Shown: positions 25,082 through 34,528, counted from the stretch's first letter. The stretch: DNA of 37,869 nt from Campylobacteraceae bacterium (GCA_027065385.1 JAMOOP010000105.1:1-37869); one strand, 5' to 3'. The notes: generated from the letters alone by a model not told the origin. A program made the numbers and translations.

Positions 25082-26068
25082 ATGTTTTATAAGGAAATAC
25101 TAAAAAAATCTATCCAATATTATGATACTTTACTAATTTCAGCAGTTTTATCTATTGTAACTATGCCATCTCTTTGGTATTTATCAGGTGGTAACATCTC
25201 TTGGGTTATCTCTTGTACTGTACTTTGGGCTATAGGTATATTTACTATTTTTCAACCAGCTATTCGTTATATTTTTCCATATATTTTAACTCAACTAGGA
25301 ATGATTGCACTTATTTTTATTGTAGCAACACTATCAATCTTTTTAAATACTATGCTTATTGTATCTTTTATATCAAATGAAGATATAGATACTATTATAA
25401 ATATAGCTATTTTTAGTAGTGCTATTAATAATATATTTCTATTTGCATGGTTTTATATAATAGTAGCTATAACTTTACTTATGAATTTAGATTTTAATAT
25501 GGATAAGATTTCTAATATATTTACAATATCATCTTTAGAGTATTTTATAGAGATGATATTTATCTTTATACTTCCTGTTGCTTTTCTGTTTTGGACAGAT
25601 ATTACTTATAGCTTTAGAGTTTTTTTAGGAGTTATATCGGTATCTATTGGACTTAGTATATTTATTCAAAAAATAGTAGTAGAGAGTATATTACAAAGAG
25701 TACTTGCTACTATTGTTTATATTGTAGTTATTTTTATTATTAATACTACTATTATAAATAGTTTTGGAATAGATAGAATTCCTGCAACTGGCATAAAAGC
25801 TAGAATAGGTAAAGATAAGATACTTTTAAATATGGAGGCTAAAAATATTGAAAATCCACTATTTCAACTAAGTAATAATCTACAAAATGGTAAAACAAGT
25901 GTCTATAAGATAGTAGCATCTATTCCTCTTATTGGTTTAAATTTAGGCTATAAGATTGCCACAATTCCAAGTAGAGAGTTTACTATAAAAACAACAAATG
26001 CTCAATATACTGTATATGATGAGTATAACCACAAGGAGCTTTTAAAATTGGATAAAATATCTAAATAG
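25082..26068 (+). CDS. Unknown polytopic membrane protein with soluble C-terminal domain
   Basis: 328 aa, not recognised. About seven membrane helices can be seen (roughly 16-34, 40-60, 68-98, 107-135, 155-172, 178-198, 207-224). A C-terminal domain of about 100 residues is rich in beta-type sequence (GIKARIGKDKILLNMEAK to EFTIKTTNAQYTVYD). No motif suggests a transporter or enzyme. AAAGGATATAAT precedes the ATG. It overlaps the convergent GGDEF-EAL gene by 8 bp. Codon use is like its neighbours. Confidence 0.75.
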   Translation: MFYKEILKKSIQYYDTLLISAVLSIVTMPSLWYLSGGNISWVISCTVLWAIGIFTIFQPAIRYIFPYILTQLGMIALIFIVATLSIFLNTMLIVSFISNEDIDTIINIAIFSSAINNIFLFAWFYIIVAITLLMNLDFNMDKISNIFTISSLEYFIEMIFIFILPVAFLFWTDITYSFRVFLGVISVSIGLSIFIQKIVVESILQRVLATIVYIVVIFIINTTIINSFGIDRIPATGIKARIGKDKILLNMEAKNIENPLFQLSNNLQNGKTSVYKIVASIPLIGLNLGYKIATIPSREFTIKTTNAQYTVYDEYNHKELLKLDKISK

Positions 26069-27944
26069 AGAGTTCTTCATAAGGCTTTGCTTTATCAAAG
26101 TAGTAGCCTTGCCCATACTCAATACCAAAACCTTTTAAAATCTCCAATATCTCTTTGTTTTCAACAAACTCTGCAATAATTTTTATGCCATTTTGTTTAC
26201 AAAAGAGTGATAGTGATGCTATAAGTGAGTGTGCTTTTTTATCTTTATATATATTTTTTATAATAGAACCATCAATTTTTAAGTAATCTATAGATAGATT
26301 TAAAAGATGACTTAAATTTGAGTACCCCGAGCCGTAATCATCTATACATATTTTATATCCAAATAGTTTAAGTTTCTGTATAGCATTTTCAACCTCAATA
26401 TAGTCAACATGTTTAGTCTCTAAAATCTCTATTAACATTCTATATGCTATATCAGAGTTTTTTATAAGAATATTAGTTATTGCATCATTTAATAAATCAT
26501 CGGAACTTAAATTTATGCTGACAGTAAAATTACTATTTTCTCTTAACTTTTTAACATTATATTCTATTATTTTCATACTAATTCTACTATAGAAATAGCT
26601 ATCTTCAAGTTCAGGTAAAATCTCATCAGGATATATAATCTTATCTCCATCTTTAAGTCTTAAAAGTGCCTCATAGTGATGATATTTAGAGTTTTCAAGA
26701 ATAACAATAGGTTGATAAAAACATACTAATTTATCTGTCTCTATCATATCTTTTAACTTCTCTCTATATAGTATTTTACTTTTTGATATATCAAAATATG
26801 ATATAGTGTTTCTTCCATTATGTTTACTCTCATATAGTGCAGAGTCTGCTTTATGTATGGCATCTTGAAGAGATGATGAGGTCTCCGTTTGAATAAATCC
26901 ACCAATAGAGATAGTTATTTTAATAATATCATCTTTAATTCTTATATTTAAACTCTCAACCAATTTACGAATATTTTGCATTTTTTCCCTAAAACTTCTC
27001 ATATCTTTACCATTTTTTGATATAAATAGTAAAAACTCTTCTCCTCCATACTGCACAAAAATATCATCTTTATCTAACATAGTAGAGATTTTTTTTATTA
27101 TTGAGTTTAGAACTTTATCTCCAATATTTTGTCCATATATATCATTAATTCTTTTAAAAAAATCTATATCAGCTAGTGCTATATAGTAGTTAGAAAAGTT
27201 TATTTTTTCATAATTATCTGTTAAATAACTCCTATAGAAAGTTCCAGTTTTTGGGTTTATATACATACGATGTTTTATATAAGCACTTCTAATAAAATAT
27301 CCTATAAATACTGTTAATAAAATAACTACTATAATAAGAAATATCATAATAATTTTTACACTTAAACTAAGTAGTGAAAAGAGAGAGTTATATGTTCTTT
27401 GAGTATAATCAATAACTAAAAATGAGGTTTTTTTTTCTTTTATAACAATTGGTTTAATAAGTGTAAAACCCAAATTTCTTATATTTCTTTGAATATAAAC
27501 TTGTTTTGTTTCACTCTTTTTAGCTCTATTAAATGAGTTGGTATCTATATCTTCTAATATAAATGGAGTAATATTTGTATTTTTATTATCATCACTATCT
27601 AAAAGAATAAAATATCTATTATCATAAGGAAAAAGAAGATAGATAGATGATATATTTCTATTTTTAAACTCTTTTAAATACTCTTCATTTTTTTTTCGTA
27701 AATTAATATTTTTAATATTTTTTTTTAAAAAGTTTGGATTATTATTAACTATTTTTTCAATAAGTTTGTCAGAAGCTGCATCTATTCCATCAATAGATTG
27801 ACTAAGCAAGGTTACTCTTAATCTATTTTCATAATTAGGGATATTTTTGTATAGATATATAAATAGACAACAAATAACGATATATACTACTATACTATAG
27901 TAATAAAATCTATTAATATTGGAGAAAATAAATCTACTATACAA
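26061..27944 (-). CDS. GGDEF-EAL cyclic-di-GMP enzyme with periplasmic sensor (TTG start)
   Basis: 627 aa from a TTG at 27944. It has two membrane helices (about 13-32 and 195-220) around a periplasmic sensor of some 160 residues. The GGDEF domain has ALADIDFFKRINDIYG and GGEEF (intact active site). The EAL domain has YEALLRLKDG, INLSSDD, IDDYGSGYSN, LKIDGSI and AEFVEN, with catalytic residues preserved, so both synthesis and breakdown of c-di-GMP are possible. I chose this TTG because AAGGGTGAT lies 6 nt before it. The in-frame TTG at 28013 has no ribosome-binding site and adds 23 residues unlike a membrane-protein start. A small periplasmic protein is encoded just upstream. Confidence 0.9.
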   Translation of the reverse strand: MYSRFIFSNINRFYYYSIVVYIVICCLFIYLYKNIPNYENRLRVTLLSQSIDGIDAASDKLIEKIVNNNPNFLKKNIKNINLRKKNEEYLKEFKNRNISSIYLLFPYDNRYFILLDSDDNKNTNITPFILEDIDTNSFNRAKKSETKQVYIQRNIRNLGFTLIKPIVIKEKKTSFLVIDYTQRTYNSLFSLLSLSVKIIMIFLIIVVILLTVFIGYFIRSAYIKHRMYINPKTGTFYRSYLTDNYEKINFSNYYIALADIDFFKRINDIYGQNIGDKVLNSIIKKISTMLDKDDIFVQYGGEEFLLFISKNGKDMRSFREKMQNIRKLVESLNIRIKDDIIKITISIGGFIQTETSSSLQDAIHKADSALYESKHNGRNTISYFDISKSKILYREKLKDMIETDKLVCFYQPIVILENSKYHHYEALLRLKDGDKIIYPDEILPELEDSYFYSRISMKIIEYNVKKLRENSNFTVSINLSSDDLLNDAITNILIKNSDIAYRMLIEILETKHVDYIEVENAIQKLKLFGYKICIDDYGSGYSNLSHLLNLSIDYLKIDGSIIKNIYKDKKAHSLIASLSLFCKQNGIKIIAEFVENKEILEILKGFGIEYGQGYYFDKAKPYEELSI

Positions 27945-28057
27945 AATATCACCCTTATTTTTGACTATAAGGGCTATTTTAACATAAAATAGTGCATTAT
28001 TGTGAATATGCAATACACAATTCTACTTAAAGTAAGCTTAAAATATAAATTATCATT

Positions 28058-28480
28058 TTAGTTTAAGAAACAAAGTTCCTTTAAATAACACTCTTTTATA
28101 ATATATTTTTTATATTTGTTAGATAGTTTTAAACCTTTTGCTTTTAATCTCTCGTCCACAAACATTATTTGTGTTCTACCTTTTTTCATATAGATAGCAC
28201 CTATACTTTTTTGATTTTTTTTAAGATTACTATAACTATCTACAATAACCATTTTTTTTGTATTTTTATTTTTTGGAAATAGTAGAATATCGGCACTTTT
28301 TACAGATTTAGACTTTGGAACTTTTAATTTTGTTAAAAAACTTTTATTTGTCGTATAGTATGAGGGAGATTTATTGTTTAGTTTAATAGCAGATAAAACG
28401 CTATTTACTCTTTCTATATTTAAATCAGCAAATGATAATAGTGGGAGAAGTAATAATAAATATATTTTTTGTTTTTTCAT
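28058..28480 (-). CDS. Small periplasmic protein, possibly YfiR-like
   Basis: 140 aa. A Sec signal (1-18, LLLPLLSFA) precedes a basic mature domain with SADILLFPKN, a central MVIVDSYSNL and the end IGAIYMKKGRTQIMFVDERLKAKGLKLSNKYKKYI. The order and spacing of these elements recall the C-terminal half of YfiR (DUF4154) proteins, which restrain partner diguanylate cyclases from the periplasm; this is a resemblance only. It lies 113 bp upstream of, and co-directional with, the GGDEF-EAL gene. Two cysteines near the end (CYLKELC) may form a disulfide. Confidence 0.62.
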   Translation of the reverse strand: MKKQKIYLLLLLPLLSFADLNIERVNSVLSAIKLNNKSPSYYTTNKSFLTKLKVPKSKSVKSADILLFPKNKNTKKMVIVDSYSNLKKNQKSIGAIYMKKGRTQIMFVDERLKAKGLKLSNKYKKYIIKECYLKELCFLN

Positions 28481-28556
28481 TATATACCCTTTTTAAAATC
28501 ATACAATAAAACATCATAAAACGATATAAAATAAAAAAACTAATATTTTTATTTAA

Positions 28557-29387
28557 TCATAATATATCATGTAAACTGTTAGCCTCTAACATCCATTTAT
28601 GTAACTCTTCCCAATTTTCATCTTCTATCATCTTTTTGCATAGCATCATTTCACTATTAAATATCTCTATAGATTCTAATAGATTTTCTCTATTTTGTCT
28701 AAAAATATCTTCCCACATATTAGGAGAACTTTTAGCAATTCGACTCATACTCTTAAATCCACCACCAGCTAGTGCTATAATATTTCCTGCATCTTCCTGT
28801 TTCATTACAGAGTTTGCTATGGCAAAACTTACAGCATGGGGCATGTGAGATATAAACGCAGCGTGTCTATCATGTTCTTCTGCACCCATAAACACAACTT
28901 TTGCCTCTATATCTTCAAAAAGAGATATTGCTACTCCTCTTTGTAACTCTCCACTCTTATCTTTATCACAAAACACCATTACTTTATCTTTATATAGATT
29001 AGTAATTGCAGCAGTTGGGCCAAATTTTTCAGTTCCTGTCATTGGGTGTGCAGTTACTACCTGTTCTCTTATCTCTTTTGGAATAGATTTTGAAATTTTA
29101 GATTTACTACTACCAAAATCTATAATAGTACAACTATTAGGGGTATCTTTTAATCTTTTTATTGTAGTTATAATTGCATCAACGGGGATTGTTAATATAA
29201 TAACGGCACACTTTTTTATATCTTCAAAATCACTATATATCTCATCTACAAGATTAAGTTCTATTGCCTCTTTTTGATGAGTTTTATTGTGGTCGTAACC
29301 AATAATATGATATTTTTGAGGAAATTTTTTTAATGCTAATCCTAAAGAGCCACCCATTAAACCAAGACCGATAATTCCAATATTCAT
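28557..29387 (-). CDS. tyrA: Prephenate dehydrogenase
   Basis: 276 aa. It converts prephenate to 4-hydroxyphenylpyruvate in tyrosine synthesis with NAD(P). The Rossmann start is IGIIGLGLMGGSLGLALK (3-20). The active-site stretch TAHPMTGTEKFGP contains the catalytic His, and HMPHAVSFAIA is the second family motif. No ACT or chorismate mutase domain. TATAAT at 29412-29417 and AAGGGAGAAG precede the start. Divergent from bamA. Confidence 0.94.
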   Translation of the reverse strand: MNIGIIGLGLMGGSLGLALKKFPQKYHIIGYDHNKTHQKEAIELNLVDEIYSDFEDIKKCAVIILTIPVDAIITTIKRLKDTPNSCTIIDFGSSKSKISKSIPKEIREQVVTAHPMTGTEKFGPTAAITNLYKDKVMVFCDKDKSGELQRGVAISLFEDIEAKVVFMGAEEHDRHAAFISHMPHAVSFAIANSVMKQEDAGNIIALAGGGFKSMSRIAKSSPNMWEDIFRQNRENLLESIEIFNSEMMLCKKMIEDENWEELHKWMLEANSLHDIL

Positions 29388-29411
29388 CTCTTCTCCCTTA
29401 TTTATAACTAA

Positions 29412-29417
29412 ATTATA
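29412..29417 (-). promoter_or_regulatory. -10 element for tyrA
   Basis: TATAAT on the minus strand in GTGCTATAATTTAG, 24 bp before the start codon at 29387. Confidence 0.5.
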
Positions 29418-29491
29418 GCACTTTTTTAGTGAAAAAAAGATACACTAATGATTATTTTATAACAAGATACACTTAAGGAACAATTAGCTTT

Positions 29492-31744
29492 ATGAATAGA
29501 ATTATACCATTATCAGTTACGCTAACTTCACTACTACTTTCACAACCTATTACTAAAATAGAATATAAAGGTCTTTTTCACCTATCTAAAGATGTTGCAT
29601 CAGAAATATCAGGTATTCATGTAGGAGATGAGTTTGATATAAATAAGATTGACCAAGCACTTAAAAACTTCTATAAGCAGGGCTATTTTTCAGATATATG
29701 GGTCTCAGTTACAGATAAGGGTGGATTAGTATATAATGTTAAAGAGAAATCAGTAATATCAAAATTAGAGATGAATGGATATAGTTCAGATGATGAACAA
29801 GAGGCTCTTTTTATTGAACTTGGACTTAAAAAGGGTGACCTTTATGATAAAGAGAAGATAGAAAGAGCTAAAAAGAGACTTATTAAAAAGATTGAAGCAG
29901 AGGGTTACTATGATACTGTAGTAGAAGTGACTCTAAAGCCCAAAAAAGATAGTGTAGCTCTTACCTTTGATGTTAATAAGGGTGAGAAGATATATATTAA
30001 AGATATTGATTTTGATGGTGCAAAAAAGATTGATACTGATGAACTTGAAGATGCCTTAGCCAATCAAGAAGAGGACGCATTAGGGTGGTTACCTGGTTTA
30101 CACAATGGTGTAGCACATATTGACCAACTTGAATATGACTCTTTTAGAGCAAAAGATGTATATATGAAAAATGGTTATCTTGATGCTACTGTTGATGAAC
30201 CTCTATTAAAAGTTGATAATGGTTCATATTTAGCCGATATTACATATCAAGTTCATGAGGGTGAGCAGTATCGAATTAATAGTGTTCATATAGATGGTCT
30301 TGTTAATGGTTTAGATGAGAGAGAACTATTAGATGAGTTAAATTTAATTAATGGTAAAGTATTTAATGTAGCTAAACTTAGAAAAGATATAGCCTTTATA
30401 CAAGAAAAAGTAGCCAATTTAGGATATGCTTATGCAAAAGTAACTCCAAACTTTAAACAAAACAAGCAAAATCATACAGTTGATATTCAATTTTTAGTAA
30501 AAGCAGGAAATCAAGTTACTATTAATGATGTAATTATTTCAGGAAATTATGCAACAAAAGATAGAGTAATTAGAAGAGATATATATCTAGCCCCAGGTGA
30601 CCTATTTAATTTAACAGATTTAAAAGATAGTAAAAGTGCATTAGGACGAAGAGGATACTTTGAAAAAATTGATATAGAACAACAAAGAGTAGATGCCAAT
30701 CGTATGAACCTAATTGTAAAGGTTAAAGAGACAGCAACAGGAAGTATTCAAGCTGGTGGTGGATATGGTTCATATCAACACTTTATGTTAAATGCAGCGT
30801 TATCAGATAGAAATATATTTGGTTCAGGAATTAGCTCTAGTCTTAGTTTTGACCTATCTAAAGTATCTAGTAACTACTCATTTTCAATTAATAATCCAAG
30901 AGTATTTGATAGTGAATATAGTTTAGGAACAAATATCTATAAAAATAAGTATGATTTTCCAACTTATGAACATGATACATTTGGAATTGGAACAAATGTT
31001 GGAAAACAGTTAAATAGAAATCTATATGGATATATAGGTTATAGTTATAGTGAAAATAAAATTGATACTAATGATACAACCACCTCTTTAGTTAGTAGTG
31101 TATTTAGTAATGAAGATTTAAGTTATGCTAAAAGTACATTTACAATAGGTCTATCTTATGATAGTACAGATGACTATTTTGTTCCAAGAAAAGGTATAAT
31201 TTTAGGTGGAAGCGTAGGTTACTCTGGTGTTGGAGGAGATGAAGAGTTTTTAGCATATAGTGGAAGATTTGGAGCATATTATGGAATGGAAGATATTATT
31301 GATTATGATTTAATCTTTAGATATAAAGTAAGAGCAAATATGTTACAAGATGAGGGGCATATCTCTGGACCTGAAAAACTCTTTTTAGGAGGAGTATCTA
31401 GTGTAAGAGGGTATCAACCATATACTATTGCACCATCTGATTATGGAGTAAATGAAAATGGAGATACTACAAGAACTATTAAAGGTGGAAAAAAGAGTTT
31501 AGTTAATACTCTTGAGGCTAGTATTCCACTATCTGTTTCAGCTAAAATGCGTTTAGCCTTTTTTGTTGATTATGGTATGATTGGAGAAAATAGTTTTGAT
31601 GAGATTAGAAGGTCTGGTTATGGTGTATCTATAGAGTGGTATTCACCAATGGGACCTATAAACTTAGTATTTGGACGGGCTAGAAATGCTGGTCTATTAG
31701 AGAGAACTTCTGCATTTGAATTTACTATGGGTAGAAAATTTTAA
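29492..31744 (+). CDS. bamA: Outer-membrane protein assembly factor BamA
   Basis: 750 aa, the core of the BAM machine that folds outer-membrane beta-barrels. A short signal (1-17) precedes POTRA domains, about five over 20-400, each with an amphipathic strand-helix pattern such as ITKIEYKGLFHLSKDV and INDVIISGNYATKDRVI. The 16-strand barrel (about 410-750) carries the conserved L6 motif GGVSSVRGYQP (about 631-641) and ends in FTMGRKF with a terminal aromatic. AAGGA lies 12 nt before the ATG. Normal length; followed by a strong terminator. Confidence 0.97.
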   Translation: MNRIIPLSVTLTSLLLSQPITKIEYKGLFHLSKDVASEISGIHVGDEFDINKIDQALKNFYKQGYFSDIWVSVTDKGGLVYNVKEKSVISKLEMNGYSSDDEQEALFIELGLKKGDLYDKEKIERAKKRLIKKIEAEGYYDTVVEVTLKPKKDSVALTFDVNKGEKIYIKDIDFDGAKKIDTDELEDALANQEEDALGWLPGLHNGVAHIDQLEYDSFRAKDVYMKNGYLDATVDEPLLKVDNGSYLADITYQVHEGEQYRINSVHIDGLVNGLDERELLDELNLINGKVFNVAKLRKDIAFIQEKVANLGYAYAKVTPNFKQNKQNHTVDIQFLVKAGNQVTINDVIISGNYATKDRVIRRDIYLAPGDLFNLTDLKDSKSALGRRGYFEKIDIEQQRVDANRMNLIVKVKETATGSIQAGGGYGSYQHFMLNAALSDRNIFGSGISSSLSFDLSKVSSNYSFSINNPRVFDSEYSLGTNIYKNKYDFPTYEHDTFGIGTNVGKQLNRNLYGYIGYSYSENKIDTNDTTTSLVSSVFSNEDLSYAKSTFTIGLSYDSTDDYFVPRKGIILGGSVGYSGVGGDEEFLAYSGRFGAYYGMEDIIDYDLIFRYKVRANMLQDEGHISGPEKLFLGGVSSVRGYQPYTIAPSDYGVNENGDTTRTIKGGKKSLVNTLEASIPLSVSAKMRLAFFVDYGMIGENSFDEIRRSGYGVSIEWYSPMGPINLVFGRARNAGLLERTSAFEFTMGRKF

Positions 31745-31764
31745 TAAACTTATATTTTATATAA

Positions 31765-31788
31765 AAAATGCTACTTTTGTAGCATTTT
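31765..31788 (+). terminator. Intrinsic terminator after bamA
   Basis: A perfect 10-bp stem, AAAATGCTAC (31765-31774) and GTAGCATTTT (31779-31788), with a TTTT loop and T-rich exit. It begins 21 bp after the bamA stop. Confidence 0.85.
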
Positions 31789-31801
31789 CTCACTATTTCT
31801 C

Positions 31802-31807
31802 TATGAT
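31802..31807 (+). promoter_or_regulatory. -10 element for yfdX
   Basis: TATGAT followed by AAAAT. The same TATGATAAAAT core occurs before wza at 34523. The expected start of transcription falls inside the left arm of the dyad at 31812-31854. Confidence 0.45.
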
Positions 31808-31811
31808 AAAA

Positions 31812-31854
31812 TTTCATTAAATTTAGTCATAATGACTAAATAAATTTAATGAAA
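31812..31854. promoter_or_regulatory. Large interrupted dyad at the yfdX transcription start (candidate operator)
   Basis: The inner arms TTTAGTCAT (31822-31830) and ATGACTAAA (31832-31840) are perfect over 9 bp around one base. The outer arms TTTCATTAAATTTA (31812-31825) and TAAATTTAATGAAA (31841-31854) are perfect over 14 bp, sharing four bases with the inner left arm. The right arm ends next to the AAGG ribosome-binding site, so it could act as a protein operator or as an mRNA hairpin controlling translation. Confidence 0.6.
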
Positions 31855-31865
31855 AAGGATAAAAT

Positions 31866-32762
31866 ATGAGAAAAACAGTACTATCGGTAATAGTATCATC
31901 TTTAATATTTACAAATATAGCAATGGCAGATAACAATAAAACTCTAACAAGTCAAGAGGTTAGTGATAAAGCCACAAAAGTAGAAACTGAAAGAGTAAAA
32001 AATAGTCAAGTAAAACTTGTTCAAGAGGCTTTAAACTCATTAAAACTATCTGCAAAAGCACTTAGTGATTTAAATAAAAATAAGACAGATGAGGCAAAAA
32101 AAGATATAGAGTTAGCTTTAGGTAAATTAGAAGCTATTCTTTCTGCAAAAGATACTCCTAAACTTCTTCCTATAGAAAATAGAATGGTGGTTAAAAATTT
32201 TATAGGAACAGCAAAAGATGTCGATATAGCAGTAGGTAAAGTTAAAAAACTATTAGATAGTGGAAAAGTACAAGATGCAAGAGTGTTACTATCTTCACTT
32301 CAAAGTGAGATTGATTTAACAGTAGTAAGCCTACCTCTCATATCATACCCAAATGCTCTAAAATTGGCTTCTAAATATCTAATAGAAGAGAAACCAGAAA
32401 AGGCAAAAAAAGTACTATCTTTAGCACTTAGTACATTTACTGAAGTAGAACAAGTTATTCCAATCCCAATTATTAATAGTGTAGAGTTAGTAGCTACTGC
32501 ATCTCATATAGCAAAAGAGAACAGAGAACAGGCACTAAAACATCTTGAGTTTGCTAGTGATGAGTTAGATAAAGCAGAAAAATTAGGATATGTAAGTAGA
32601 AGTGCTACAACATATAAACAGCTACATGAGCTAATTAAAAATGTTGAAAAAGAGGTAAAAGGTCCAAATAAAGCTGAAAAAATATTTAAAGAACTTGGAG
32701 ATAAGTTAAAAGAGTTTAAAGATAAAATCTTATCTTCTAATGAAAAAAATAGTACAAAATAG
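31866..32762 (+). CDS. YfdX family periplasmic protein
   Basis: 298 aa. A Sec signal (1-21, TNIAMA|D) precedes a mostly helical mature protein. The YfdX body includes VKLVQEALNSLKLSAKALSDL, an AKKDIELALGKLEAIL segment and PLISYPNALKLASKYL. In enterobacteria YfdX is linked to acid or stress response; its role here is not known. It has its own promoter with a large dyad and is followed 21 bp later by an unknown membrane protein gene, probably the same operon. The C-terminal 35 residues are lysine-rich. Confidence 0.85.
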   Translation: MRKTVLSVIVSSLIFTNIAMADNNKTLTSQEVSDKATKVETERVKNSQVKLVQEALNSLKLSAKALSDLNKNKTDEAKKDIELALGKLEAILSAKDTPKLLPIENRMVVKNFIGTAKDVDIAVGKVKKLLDSGKVQDARVLLSSLQSEIDLTVVSLPLISYPNALKLASKYLIEEKPEKAKKVLSLALSTFTEVEQVIPIPIINSVELVATASHIAKENREQALKHLEFASDELDKAEKLGYVSRSATTYKQLHELIKNVEKEVKGPNKAEKIFKELGDKLKEFKDKILSSNEKNSTK

Positions 32763-32783
32763 TAAAAAATAGGGGGATATTTG

Positions 32784-33629
32784 ATGATTAGTATAATTAA
32801 AGCGTATCAAGAGCATAAAAGAGATATTGAAAAGTTTATTATAGATAATATAAATCATAATGGTATTACAGATTTAAATCATACCAATTTAGAGAGATTT
32901 TTTCAAACATTCAAGTCTCTTCAAACACTTTATGTTACAAATGAAAACTATCATCAAAATACTCCTAGTTTCTCACGAGACTATAAAGATATAGAGTATA
33001 TTGGAACAAATAGAAGTTCTATCTTTAAAACAAAAAAGTTAAATGAAAATGGAGAGTATATTAGTTCTCCATATATCTGTTCAGTTACAGGAAAAACTAT
33101 TATTACTATAATTAAAAAAATAGATAATAACTATCTTGTAATGGATTTTAATCTTATAGCACTATTAGAGGAGTTAGGTTATGTAACTCATGCTCTATTT
33201 TTTATAAAATCCAATAAATTTATATATGGACTTATTGGATATGGATTAACACTTTTATCATTTATATTAATCTTATACTCTTTTGTATCTTTTTTATTTT
33301 ATGAGGGTACACTAATTGAAACAACATTTAAGTCTATAATATCTCTAACATTAGGACTTGCTGTATTTGATTTGGGAAAAAATCTACTTGAACATGAGGT
33401 AGTCTATAAAAATAATAGTCCTCATGAAAAGAGTGAAAGTAAAATGTTTATTAAGTTTTTAATATCCATCATTACAGCCCTATCAATAGAGGCACTAATG
33501 TTAGTATTAAAAATAAGTTTAACTAAAAACTATAGTGATATATTAAATGCTGTATATTTAATTGGTGGTGTATCATTAATGATTGCTACACTTTCACTAT
33601 TTTATAAATTTACATCAAAAGAGAAATAA
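32784..33629 (+). CDS. Unknown membrane protein with N-terminal PDC/Cache-like region
   Basis: 281 aa. The N-terminal soluble part (1 to about 140) has the look of a short PDC-type sensor: ERFFQTFKSLQTLYVTNENY, a YISSPYICSVTGKTIITIIKKI segment and NYLVMDFNLIALLEEL. Four membrane helices follow (about 145-172, 183-200, 223-245, 252-272). No output domain is attached, so if it senses, it must signal through another protein. I use ATG 32784, after AGGGGGAT; the TTG directly before it is not needed. Convergent with mipA with zero spacing. Confidence 0.7.
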   Translation: MISIIKAYQEHKRDIEKFIIDNINHNGITDLNHTNLERFFQTFKSLQTLYVTNENYHQNTPSFSRDYKDIEYIGTNRSSIFKTKKLNENGEYISSPYICSVTGKTIITIIKKIDNNYLVMDFNLIALLEELGYVTHALFFIKSNKFIYGLIGYGLTLLSFILILYSFVSFLFYEGTLIETTFKSIISLTLGLAVFDLGKNLLEHEVVYKNNSPHEKSESKMFIKFLISIITALSIEALMLVLKISLTKNYSDILNAVYLIGGVSLMIATLSLFYKFTSKEK

Positions 33630-34427
33630 CTATTCTATCCACTCTTTTACTCTATTTGATATTGATTTATCAAATAGATAAGCTATAAATAGACCACTAT
33701 ATAGTGCAGAATTTTGCTCTTTGAGTGGACTATTTTTAGATATAGCTCCATTTAAATTATAATATCTAATAAAACCACCAATCCAAACTTTTTTAAGTTT
33801 TTTAGAAAGCCCTATAGATGTTTTATATGCAATATATCCAGCCTCTGCTTTATACTCTTCTCTATCTTTAGTAACACTACTACTATCTACACCATATATA
33901 TAATTATTAAATCTACTATTAGTCCAAACTCCACCTGTTTGAAACTGAAAAAGATACCCATTAGATTTATAATCTAATGCAATTTTAGGGTCAGATTTAT
34001 ATCCTCTATACTCTATATTTGTTTTAAAATCACTAGATATAATAGCACGAATTGGAAAATCTAACTTAATAGTTAATTTTTCTCTTTTATATAGACTATA
34101 AACTAAAGCTGGACCAATTTCACCAGATGGGTCAAGGTTTCTCATTCCTTCTCTACTTCCAGAACTAGTAACGGGTAAAGAACCATTTATACTAAGCCTT
34201 AAACTTAATCCGTCTATTGAAAACAGTTGCTGTTTTATACCATCTTGGTCAATATCTAATTTTTTACTATGATAATCTATAAAAGGAAAAGGTATTATCA
34301 TACTATTTGAGTGGTTAGAACCTAAATAATCAGGATAGCTCATTTCTCCCACTCCTATTCCTAAATCTAATTCGGAGCTGTTTAGAGATGAGAAGAGTAC
34401 TATTATTAAAATAAATTGCTTGTTCAT
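33630..34427 (-). CDS. MipA/OmpV family outer-membrane protein
   Basis: 265 aa. A Sec signal (1-17, SSLNSS|E) precedes a beta-barrel of alternating hydrophobic strands. The family start is DLGIGVGEMSYPDYLGS (21-37). It has no lipobox and ends IFDKSI-like (AYLFDKSISNRVKEW). MipA scaffolds murein enzymes in E. coli; other members are simple porin-like proteins, so the role is open. The hydrophilic C-terminal tail after the last strand is a small departure from the family. Confidence 0.85.
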   Translation of the reverse strand: MNKQFILIIVLFSSLNSSELDLGIGVGEMSYPDYLGSNHSNSMIIPFPFIDYHSKKLDIDQDGIKQQLFSIDGLSLRLSINGSLPVTSSGSREGMRNLDPSGEIGPALVYSLYKREKLTIKLDFPIRAIISSDFKTNIEYRGYKSDPKIALDYKSNGYLFQFQTGGVWTNSRFNNYIYGVDSSSVTKDREEYKAEAGYIAYKTSIGLSKKLKKVWIGGFIRYYNLNGAISKNSPLKEQNSALYSGLFIAYLFDKSISNRVKEWIE

Positions 34428-34522
34428 AAATATTAAACTTTATTTTTATTTGTATAGTTATATATTCTCTTTATATAAAAATATCTATGAAGTATAATAA
34501 AATTCTCCTAATAAAGTCTATT

Positions 34523-34528
34523 TATGAT
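34523..34528 (+). promoter_or_regulatory. -10 element for wza-wzc
   Basis: TATGAT in TTATGATAAAATC, matching the core before yfdX. Transcription would begin near 34535, 30 bp before the leader ORF. Confidence 0.45.

Noticed and set aside
27945-28013. Extension of the GGDEF-EAL protein to an in-frame TTG at 28013
   Set aside because: No ribosome-binding site precedes it, while AAGGGTGAT sits correctly before the TTG at 27944.
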